Below are positions 33,893-41,341 of a stretch of DNA of 64,000 bases, piece by piece. A program made the position numbers and the translations under genes. The notes under the pieces were generated by a model. It had not been told where the DNA came from, did not search any database, and saw only the letters and a program-made list of their open reading frames with translations. Source of the stretch: Marinomonas sp. CT5 (GTDB lineage Bacteria; Pseudomonadota; Gammaproteobacteria; Pseudomonadales; Marinomonadaceae); NCBI RefSeq assembly GCF_018336975.1, contig NZ_CP025572.1, forward strand, positions 1,645,910 to 1,709,909. The letters are read 5' to 3'. Each line of letters begins with the position of its first letter. Within the stretch, counting starts at the first letter, position 1.

Positions 33893-36142
33893 TTAGAAAT
33901 CCATTGATGCAGATAGCGTTAATGATCGACCTTCAACCAGCCCCAAAGCATTATAGCTTGCCGTTGTCCAAGTATCTTTGTCCGTTAGGTTATTGATATT
34001 GGCTCTAATTGTGATAGGTAATTGGTTCACCGAGGTCGCATACCGAGCCCCTAACCCAAATAGAGTGTAGCCTGGAATCGAACGTTTATTATCACTTTCC
34101 AAATACTGTTTGGATAGGCTATTTGCGTTAACGATTAAGGTTAGATTCTCGATATACGGAGTATCCCATTCGGCTCCCAATTTGGCTTGCCATTTTGCAA
34201 CTCCTGCAGATTGATTACCATCATTGGTTCCACCTTTTGTGGATGTGAGTTCAGCGTCAATATGAGTCAGACCGCCCATTAGACGAATATTATCAACTGG
34301 TGTACCAAAGAAGCTCCATTCCACACCACGGTTATGCTGTTCACCATAGATACCATATACATTGGTGTCTGGATCTGTGTAACCACTAGGTCGTTCAATT
34401 TCGTAGAGACTAACTGTATGTGTAAAGCGGCCTTGATCAAGTTTCAAACCAACTTCTTTTTGCTTGGTTTTATAGGGAGAAAATAGTTCCCCTGCATTGT
34501 TTGCACTTGTTGGCGCCGTGGCACCCTTACTTAACCCTTCAATGTAGTTTGCATAAGCAGAAACTTGATCGGTTAATTTTACGACGAGCGCTGCTGAAGG
34601 GCTAACTGCACTTTTATCATACTTTGCTCCAGTAGATATCATCCCTCCTGTTTCTTCAGTTTTAACTTGCTGGTGGCGTGCACCTAGTGTTAATTGATAT
34701 TTGTCATCAGCAAAAGACAATGTATCCGCTACTCCCAAACTGGTTAGTGTTGTTTCTGTGGTCGTCAAAAGCGGATAATTTAAGTCTAGATTCGGTCTTG
34801 TGCCCCATACCGGGTTGTAAAGGTTAGAATCAATTGTCACACCACGAAATCTTGCAGCGAAGAGATTGTATTCTTCCTCATAGCGGGTAATGTTTGTGGC
34901 TACTTGGTGACCCACATCCCCGGTATGGAAACGACCATTTAGCCCCATTTCTAGTGATGTTCTTTGATTATCGTCACCAACACCGCCAAGAGTTGTCTTC
35001 ATATCGCCATTCGTATTATATACTTCAGCTTTGTCAGCACTGAGGCCGTGATAATTCCACTTGGTTATTCCGGCGGAAGCGTAAGCGGTCAGTTGGTCAT
35101 TAATATCAAATTCGCCACGCACCATCGCCCCTTTGGTTTCGCTTTCATAAAAATTCCAGCTTGGGTTCAATAGCGTATCGTTAGAGGGGGCGCTTGGAAT
35201 ACTAAGACCCGAAGCTATGCTTATTCCCCTTGTTGGCGCATCAACATTTTCTTTGGTGTGGTAAAGGTCGGCGGATAAGCGGACTCGATCACCTCGCCAA
35301 TCCAATGCGATAGCCCCTAATTGAGATTCATTTTCTTGGTGATCAATGGTTCCATCGCCTGATAAGTAGGCTGCATTCACTCGAACGCCAAATTGTTTGT
35401 CTTGGCCAAAGCGGCGACTTACATCGACACTAGCGCCAAGTTGTGAGTCGGATAGGTATTTCGTTGTTAAGCGAGTTAAAGGTTCATCACCTGCGCGTTT
35501 GGTGACTAAATTAACGGATCCACCTATAGAACCACCTGGAGGCATACCATTAAGCATGGCAGAAGGGCCTTTTTGCACATCCACGCTTTCATACATTTCT
35601 GTGGCGCTGCGGTAGTATGGTGCCATGCCAGCTAAACCGTTAACCGTTGCATCATTACTATTGAAACTGAAACCTCGAATTGAATAGCTTTCTCGACTTT
35701 CACCGCTGGTGTTAGTGTTATGAACAGAAGGGTCCGTGGCACTAATAACATCAGAAATATCATTCGATTGTTGGTCTTGAATATATTTGTCTGTATAGCT
35801 GATGGCATTGAATGGGTTATCTAAAGTGTCTTTATCTCCTAAAAAACCTGTGTGGCTTGTTTCTAAAACTTGTCCATTACTGCCAGAGTACACTGGTTTT
35901 TTTTCACGGGAATCTTCGACTGTGATTTCTGGAAGAGCAACCGCTGAAACTGCGTTGTTTTCTTTTGTCGTTGTTTGAGTTTCTGCATAAGCAGATTGGC
36001 TATACAAAAAAACGGTTCCAGCTGCGATACCTGCATAGAGGGCATTTTTTGCGGCGTGATGTTTTAAAAAAAGCGTTTCTTGGTTGCTTTTTTTAGTCTT
36101 TTTTTCATTTCCCGCATATTGAGAGGAGTACATATAAAACAT
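33893..36142 (-). CDS. TonB-dependent ferric-siderophore receptor (BauA/FatA position)
   Basis: About 749 residues. A long leader ends in a signal segment (AAKNALYAGIAAGTVFLYSQSAYAE); a TonB-box-like ITV lies in ALPEITVEDSR. The plug domain has RESYSIRGFSF and GPSAMLNGMPPGGSIGGSVNLVTKRA, then the 22-strand barrel, and the last residues LTLSASMDF end in the required aromatic. The ATG at 36133 (fourth residue) has AGG about 9 bp upstream and may be the true start. A strong Fur box (36200-36218) lies 60 bp upstream. It follows the importer operon, as bauA follows bauDCEB, so it is the likely receptor of the hydroxyhistamine-type siderophore. Confidence 0.92.
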   Translation of the reverse strand: MFYMYSSQYAGNEKKTKKSNQETLFLKHHAAKNALYAGIAAGTVFLYSQSAYAETQTTTKENNAVSAVALPEITVEDSREKKPVYSGSNGQVLETSHTGFLGDKDTLDNPFNAISYTDKYIQDQQSNDISDVISATDPSVHNTNTSGESRESYSIRGFSFNSNDATVNGLAGMAPYYRSATEMYESVDVQKGPSAMLNGMPPGGSIGGSVNLVTKRAGDEPLTRLTTKYLSDSQLGASVDVSRRFGQDKQFGVRVNAAYLSGDGTIDHQENESQLGAIALDWRGDRVRLSADLYHTKENVDAPTRGISIASGLSIPSAPSNDTLLNPSWNFYESETKGAMVRGEFDINDQLTAYASAGITKWNYHGLSADKAEVYNTNGDMKTTLGGVGDDNQRTSLEMGLNGRFHTGDVGHQVATNITRYEEEYNLFAARFRGVTIDSNLYNPVWGTRPNLDLNYPLLTTTETTLTSLGVADTLSFADDKYQLTLGARHQQVKTEETGGMISTGAKYDKSAVSPSAALVVKLTDQVSAYANYIEGLSKGATAPTSANNAGELFSPYKTKQKEVGLKLDQGRFTHTVSLYEIERPSGYTDPDTNVYGIYGEQHNRGVEWSFFGTPVDNIRLMGGLTHIDAELTSTKGGTNDGNQSAGVAKWQAKLGAEWDTPYIENLTLIVNANSLSKQYLESDNKRSIPGYTLFGLGARYATSVNQLPITIRANINNLTDKDTWTTASYNALGLVEGRSLTLSASMDF

Positions 36143-36199
36143 CCTATTGTTTTAGTAGAAGAGTTGATAAGAGTAATGTATAGAATTGATATTAATATC

Positions 36200-36218
36200 A
36201 CTAATGATAATCATTATC
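36200..36218. promoter_or_regulatory. Fur box upstream of the receptor gene
   Basis: ACTAATGATAATCATTATC matches the Fur consensus at 17 of 19 positions, the best site in the window. It lies between the receptor start and the end of the binding-protein gene, giving the receptor its own iron-controlled promoter. Confidence 0.88.
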
Positions 36219-36227
36219 AATAAAATA

Positions 36228-37196
36228 TTATTCTTTGGCCTTTTTATATCCTTCGGCGATATCGTTAAGCATAATTTTAATGGCGGTAGGGCTTGCCGCT
36301 GCAATATACCAAGCATCTGCATCGGCAAAAATGACACGCCCATTTTTCCAAGCTTTGGTTTGACGAAGTAGTGGATTACTTATCTCATCAGGTTTGATTA
36401 CGTCACGGCGTTCCATAACGGCTGTTCGATCGACTATATAGATGATGTCTGGATCTGCTTGTTTTATAAACTCGCTCGAAATGGGTTGGCCGTGAAGCCC
36501 TGTTTCTTTGTCGCTGTTTGCTGGTTGAACACCTAACTCATTAAATACGAAGCCATAACGTGACTGTTTGCCAAAGCTACTAAATGAGCCGTTGTTGTGG
36601 AGGACAACGAGTGCTTTTTCTGGTCGGTTTTGTGTTAGCTGTTGTATTTCTTTGACTTTATTGTCTAGTTCGAGAGATTTTTCCTTTGCCAATTGCTCTT
36701 TACCGAAAATACTTCCTAAAATAAGTAGGTGCTCTTTGATACTAGCAATGTGATGATTTGTCATTGTGTTGAAATACAGTGTTGGAGCAAATCTAGATAG
36801 CTCTTCATAATTGCTTGTATGCAATGGCGTCATAAGGATTAAATCAGGTTTTAAAGCATGCACACGTTCCATATTTGGCTGAACAATCGCGCCTAAGTCC
36901 TCAATGCTCGAATCGTTTTTATAAGAGGCAAGGTAATGAGGTATAAAATCTTTTGCCATTCCGGCAACGGGAATGTTGAGTTGATCTAAAAAGTCGACTT
37001 CATTCATATCAAGAGCCGCCACTCGCTCTGGTCTTTGGTTTAAGACGGTTGTACCAAGGTCATGTTGAATGGTTAGTGGGGGATCAAACTTGTGTGACAC
37101 CTGCTCTGATTCAACGGGCTTCTTTTCGCATCCTTGTAATGAGATAAGTAGCATTGCACTAAGACCAAAAATCCATTTTCGTTTATTCATCTTCAT
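36228..37196 (-). CDS. Siderophore-binding lipoprotein (CeuE/FatB/BauB type)
   Basis: About 322 residues from the ATG at 37196, which has AAGGAG upstream and yields a lipoprotein signal (MKMNKRKWIFGLSAMLLISLQGC, acylated Cys in LQGC). The frame is open further upstream, but that part overlaps the ATPase gene and lacks a signal. The mature part is a type-III (FecB/FhuD-like) binding protein: RPERVAALDMNEVDFLDQL, VHALKPDLILMTP, QADPDIIYIVDRTA. It captures the ferric siderophore in the periplasm for the permease pair encoded upstream. It starts 10 bp after the ATPase stop. Confidence 0.9.
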   Translation of the reverse strand: MKMNKRKWIFGLSAMLLISLQGCEKKPVESEQVSHKFDPPLTIQHDLGTTVLNQRPERVAALDMNEVDFLDQLNIPVAGMAKDFIPHYLASYKNDSSIEDLGAIVQPNMERVHALKPDLILMTPLHTSNYEELSRFAPTLYFNTMTNHHIASIKEHLLILGSIFGKEQLAKEKSLELDNKVKEIQQLTQNRPEKALVVLHNNGSFSSFGKQSRYGFVFNELGVQPANSDKETGLHGQPISSEFIKQADPDIIYIVDRTAVMERRDVIKPDEISNPLLRQTKAWKNGRVIFADADAWYIAAASPTAIKIMLNDIAEGYKKAKE

Positions 37197-37206
37197 ATTT
37201 TTCTCC

Positions 37207-37968
37207 TTACAGATTGAAGTAGTTGCATAGGCAACCACGCTTATTTCGAATGACCTCAAAATCCAGGTCGTACAAAGCTTTTAGATTGTTTTCTGTTATT
37301 ACTTGCTCAGAACTACCATTAAATTTCAGCGTGCCATTTTTTAAAGCGACAATATGGTCTGAGTAGTTTGCAGCGAAGTTGATATCGTGAATGACTAGAA
37401 GCACGGTACGCCCTTGCTCATCACATAGGCGGCGAAGGGCTTGCATTATCTGTACTGCATGCTTCATATCTAGGTTATTTAGGGGTTCATCCAGCAGTAA
37501 AATATCTGTCTTTTGGGCTACCGTCATCGCCAAGAAAGCCATTTGTCGTTGTCCGCCACTTAATTCATCTAAATAAGCGTTTCGTATAGCTTCCAGCTCT
37601 AAAAATTCGATTGATTCTTCAATAATGTCTCTATCTTCTTGAGTTAGGTGTCCTCTGCTGTAAGGGAAGCGCCCAAATGAAATGAGCTCTTCTACTGTTA
37701 GCCGTAGATTAAAACCTGGAGACTGACGAAGTGTGGCAACTCGGTGAGCGTATTCCGCTGTTTTTATATTGTTTACTTTCTGGCCATTTAAAGCGATGTG
37801 ACCACTACTTGGCTCGAGTAGTTTGGCTATCATCATTAGAAGCGTTGATTTACCTGCACCATTCGGTCCAATCAAAGAGGTGATGCCAGCCGTTGGAAAT
37901 TCCAGGCTGATGTCGGTGACTACCGGCTTTGTGCCATAGGTTTTATGGAGGTTGTGAACAGTTATCAT
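37207..37968 (-). CDS. Ferric-siderophore ABC ATPase (CeuD/FatE/BauE type)
   Basis: 253 residues. Walker A GPNGAGKST, signature LSGGQRQM, Walker B ILLLDEPLNNLD (the NNLD form is typical of the catechol-siderophore CeuD/YclP/VctC group). The start overlaps the upstream permease stop by 4 bp (37965-37968). It powers ferric-siderophore import. Confidence 0.9.
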   Translation of the reverse strand: MITVHNLHKTYGTKPVVTDISLEFPTAGITSLIGPNGAGKSTLLMMIAKLLEPSSGHIALNGQKVNNIKTAEYAHRVATLRQSPGFNLRLTVEELISFGRFPYSRGHLTQEDRDIIEESIEFLELEAIRNAYLDELSGGQRQMAFLAMTVAQKTDILLLDEPLNNLDMKHAVQIMQALRRLCDEQGRTVLLVIHDINFAANYSDHIVALKNGTLKFNGSSEQVITENNLKALYDLDFEVIRNKRGCLCNYFNL

Positions 37969-38915
37969 GTGGTTCCTCTAGTACGGACAATCAGTGCAAG
38001 GAAGTAGACCCCACAAACAAGATTGATAAGAATGCTGACGCTAGTTTTATAGTTAAATACATGCTCAACGAAGAGTTGAGCCACTAAAAATATAATCAGG
38101 GAAACCGTAAAAGCGATGGGAATGACAGTTCTGTGTTTATGACTGCCTGCGAGTACATAAGCTATATTGGCAATGAAGATTCCCATGAAACCGGTGGGGC
38201 CAATTAAGCTCGTTGATACTGCAACCAGTACAGCAATGAGAGCCAAATATAAACTGATGTATTTAGCGTGATCGACTCCAAGAGAGATGGATTGCTCTCT
38301 ACCAAGTGACATGACATCTAATATGGGGAGCGTCTTTCTGCCCATCCACAAGCAAACGGCTACTATAAAAGCGCCGTAGAACAGAGTGTCAGGTTTTGAG
38401 CGATTAAAAGAGGTGTAGCTTAAACCTTGAAAAATAGAAAATTCACCTGGGCTAATGCTAAGTTGAATAAACTGAGTAATCGTGGCGATCACGGTTGTTA
38501 GGACTAGGCCAAATAGCAGCAACATATAAATGTTATTTTTACATCTAGGTAAAAGCCAATAATGCAGAGCCCATGAGTAAAGCAACATGATCGCGATTGA
38601 TATGGCAAAATTACCACTAACACTTAAGATGGTTAGCCCATGAGCACCTAATATGAAGAGCAATACGGCCTGCCATAATAAATAAACGGACTCATACCCC
38701 ATTATTGATGGCGATAGAATTCGATTACCAACAATGGTTTGGAATAAAACCGCAGATACGGCAAGGCAAATACTGCCAAGAATAATGGTTGATAGACGCA
38801 ATAAACGCTTAGGAATGATGTAATCAAAGTCGAGATCTGACCCAATAAAAATAAAAAAGCACATCAACAATAAGGTGAAAAGCAATGTCCCCCAAATTTT
38901 CATACTTGTACTCAT
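37965..38915 (-). CDS. Ferric-siderophore permease subunit (CeuC/FatC/BauC type)
   Basis: 316 residues with about 9 membrane helices and the FecCD motifs RLLRLSTIILGSICLAVSAVLFQTIVGNRILSPSIMG and STSLIGPTGFMGIFIANIAYVLAG. It should pair with the second permease encoded just upstream, as in CeuBC, YclNO and BauDC. Four-base overlaps join both neighbours (38912-38915 and 37965-37968). Confidence 0.9.
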   Translation of the reverse strand: MSTSMKIWGTLLFTLLLMCFFIFIGSDLDFDYIIPKRLLRLSTIILGSICLAVSAVLFQTIVGNRILSPSIMGYESVYLLWQAVLLFILGAHGLTILSVSGNFAISIAIMLLYSWALHYWLLPRCKNNIYMLLLFGLVLTTVIATITQFIQLSISPGEFSIFQGLSYTSFNRSKPDTLFYGAFIVAVCLWMGRKTLPILDVMSLGREQSISLGVDHAKYISLYLALIAVLVAVSTSLIGPTGFMGIFIANIAYVLAGSHKHRTVIPIAFTVSLIIFLVAQLFVEHVFNYKTSVSILINLVCGVYFLALIVRTRGTT

Positions 38916-39859
38916 TTGATCCCCCTCAATATTAAGATGAGGAACATCACTCCACCTATGCCTCCAGCTGTTAAGCCAATAGGGACTTCAAATGGGTAAA
39001 TGATTAAGCGTCCCAAAATATCGCAAAGGATAAGCAAGCATGCACCACCTAACGCGACGATAGGCAGTGTTCGCGATAATTTTTCTCCGTACTTTAGAGC
39101 AACCAAATTTGGAATAACCAGACCCACAAATGGAATACTGCCAACCGTAATAACAGTGGCAGCTACGGTAACCGCCACAAGTATTAGACCGATGGCTGCG
39201 GTGCTGGCGTAGCCAAGACCTAAGCTGGAAGCCATCTCTTCCCCCATGCCTAGTACGGTAAAACGGTGGGCGTAAAGGTAAGCCAAGATGATGACGGGTA
39301 AGATGATATAAATGAGCTCATAATGCTCTTGAACGACTTTCGAGAAATCGCCTAATAACCAGCCCTGCATACTTTGTAACATATTATTTTTATAGGCATA
39401 AAACTCCGCTATTGAGCTCAATACGCTGCCATACATTAGCCCCAACACTGGGATAAGTACGGTGTTTTTGAATTCAATCCGATTAATGATGAAAATAAAT
39501 AAGAGGCTTGCGGCTAAACAAAAGAGCATAGCAAAGAGCATTTTAGAGCTTGTGCTAGCCCCAGGAAGCATGGTCAGCGAGATCAGTAGCCCAAGTTTGG
39601 CGGCATCTAAACCTCCAGAGGTGGCTGGCTCAACAAATTTGTTACGCACTATATGCTGCAAGATGACACCGCTAATGGCTAATCCTATACCTGTCAGTAT
39701 TAAGGCAATTAGTCTTGGTAGACGGCTGGCGGTAAGAGTTAGCCAAGCATCTTTAGAACCATTTAAGACATCGATCCAAACCAGCTGTTGTGCGCCAATG
39801 GTTAGCGAAACGATGCAAAGCGTTACAAGTAAAATGGATAACCGTAATATCATTAGCAA
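38912..39859 (-). CDS. Ferric-siderophore permease subunit (CeuB/FatD/BauD type)
   Basis: 315 residues with about 9 membrane helices. FecCD signatures SRLPRLIALILTGIGLAISGVILQHIVRNKFVEPATSGG and VGSIPFVGLVIPNLVALKYG are present. First gene of the importer block, 111 bp after the N-monooxygenase gene; that gap holds a hairpin but no clear Fur box, so transcription may run on from upstream. Confidence 0.9.
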   Translation of the reverse strand: MLMILRLSILLVTLCIVSLTIGAQQLVWIDVLNGSKDAWLTLTASRLPRLIALILTGIGLAISGVILQHIVRNKFVEPATSGGLDAAKLGLLISLTMLPGASTSSKMLFAMLFCLAASLLFIFIINRIEFKNTVLIPVLGLMYGSVLSSIAEFYAYKNNMLQSMQGWLLGDFSKVVQEHYELIYIILPVIILAYLYAHRFTVLGMGEEMASSLGLGYASTAAIGLILVAVTVAATVITVGSIPFVGLVIPNLVALKYGEKLSRTLPIVALGGACLLILCDILGRLIIYPFEVPIGLTAGGIGGVMFLILILRGIK

Positions 39860-39887
39860 TAGGCTTCACTTGAAATGATTAAACATA

Positions 39888-39929
39888 ATTAGACAAGCCA
39901 CTGTTTTGTATAGAAGTGGCTTGCCTAAT
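39888..39929. promoter_or_regulatory. Large hairpin between monooxygenase and importer genes
   Basis: A 15-bp near-perfect stem (ATTAGACAAGCCACT 39888-39902 with AGTGGCTTGCCTAAT 39915-39929, one mismatch). A T-run follows on the plus strand (TCGTTTTT), but on the minus strand only TATGTTT follows. For the minus-strand genes it is a partial terminator or mRNA processing element separating biosynthesis from transport expression. Confidence 0.6.
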
Positions 39930-39970
39930 GTCGTTTTTGATTAACTAGTTTGCGTAAGCAAGTTTAGTTT

Positions 39971-41308
39971 TTATGAATCAAGGATGGCTCCTTCGGGAAT
40001 TCCATACTGCTGAAAGGAAGTGTTTTTGTGAGGTCGATATACCTCGCGTTGAGCCAGTTGGTTAATAATGACTGAATTACGGCAAGCCCCCACACCTAAG
40101 TCTGGAGAGGCAACACTTTGCTGGAATATTTCGGCGTTTTGGATGAAAATCTTGCCTAAACCTTTGTCGCATCGTTGGGCGGTAAAGTTCTTTTCAACAA
40201 TAAAATCGTTGTTGTCATCGACAGCCAGAACAGAACCTTTCAGGTGTTCTAGCCATGTTGGCCATTCATGAACATACCCAACCCCGGCAATAACGGCATC
40301 GGCTTCTAGAGAAAACGTTTTCCCTAGCTGGGTGTGTTTACATTTTATTGTGACTTTACTCGACAGGTCGGTTTCCTCAATTGAATTGACTTGGCAATTT
40401 GGGTTTAAAGAAAGACCAGGGTATTGGCCGCCAGTAGAGCGTTCGTATAGCAGGTCATATATCTCGGCAATAGTCGAGCAACTGATGCCTTTAAACAATA
40501 AGCCTTGTCCTGCTGCAATTTTACGTCGCTGCTCTCTTGATAGATCTTGGAAATAATTCATGTAGGAAGGTGTAAAGCATTCCTGTCCTAGCTTTGAATA
40601 CTCCATGGGGTGATAACCAGCGGATTGTGTTATCCAACGGATAGAAGCTCCATTCTTTATTTGTTCAGGAGTGAGTGATCTAAATAAAGCTAAGACACAT
40701 TCAGCGGCACTTTGTCCTGATCCGATAACGGTGACATTTTGGCATTGCGTGAGCTTTTCTTGTAAGTAGAAAAATTCCGAGGCGTGTTTTACTAAGGGAT
40801 GACGACACTCTGCCAGCCATTTAGGAATATTAGGCTTGGTTCCAATACCGATCGCGATATTTGGGCTGGTATACTGCTTTTTTTGTCCTGAGGCTGTCAG
40901 TTCACTATAAATAGTAAAGGTGTCATCTTGCTGATTGTAACTGACCTCAGTGACATTTTCGCCAAAATTGCAGTTAGGTAGCTGATTGGCAGCCCATCGG
41001 CAATAGTGATTGTACTCAACCCTAGGAATTTGGAAGTTTTCATAGTAGTAAAACTGATACAAACGATCATGCTGAGACAAATAGTTTAAATAACTCAGTT
41101 TATGACTAGGGTCTGCCATAGTGACTAAATCTGCAAAGAACGGCACTTGTAGGGTGGTTCCAGGTAATAAAAGACCGGGGTGCCAATGAAACTCTGAATT
41201 TCGTTCTAAGAAAACTGATGTTAGATCGTCATGTGTTGAAAGTAAGGCCGCTAACCCTAAGTTGAATGGTCCAATGCCAATACCGATTATGTTTGTTTTG
41301 CTTTCCAT
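39971..41308 (-). CDS. Amine N-monooxygenase (IucD/BasC/AngU family)
   Basis: 445 residues, a flavin-dependent N-hydroxylase. FAD motif GIGIGPFNLGLAALL near the N-terminus, then FLERNSEFHWHPGLLLPG and TLQVPFFADLVT, the NADPH motif VIGSGQSAAECVLALF near 190-205, and AVIAGVGYVHEWP in the C-terminal part. The family hydroxylates lysine, ornithine, putrescine or histamine. A histidine decarboxylase in the cluster and the position between the Cy-Cy gene and the importer (as basC between basD and bauD) make histamine the likely substrate, giving N-hydroxyhistamine. Motifs alone would also allow lysine. Confidence 0.88.
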   Translation of the reverse strand: MESKTNIIGIGIGPFNLGLAALLSTHDDLTSVFLERNSEFHWHPGLLLPGTTLQVPFFADLVTMADPSHKLSYLNYLSQHDRLYQFYYYENFQIPRVEYNHYCRWAANQLPNCNFGENVTEVSYNQQDDTFTIYSELTASGQKKQYTSPNIAIGIGTKPNIPKWLAECRHPLVKHASEFFYLQEKLTQCQNVTVIGSGQSAAECVLALFRSLTPEQIKNGASIRWITQSAGYHPMEYSKLGQECFTPSYMNYFQDLSREQRRKIAAGQGLLFKGISCSTIAEIYDLLYERSTGGQYPGLSLNPNCQVNSIEETDLSSKVTIKCKHTQLGKTFSLEADAVIAGVGYVHEWPTWLEHLKGSVLAVDDNNDFIVEKNFTAQRCDKGLGKIFIQNAEIFQQSVASPDLGVGACRNSVIINQLAQREVYRPHKNTSFQQYGIPEGAILDS

Positions 41309-41341
41309 ATTAAATAAACCTCCAGAATAGAATGTATGCCA

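Noticed and set aside
37197..37259. Longer binding-protein start at 37259
   Set aside because: It overlaps the upstream ATPase gene and buries the lipoprotein signal; ATG at 37196 has AAGGAG and gives a proper lipobox.
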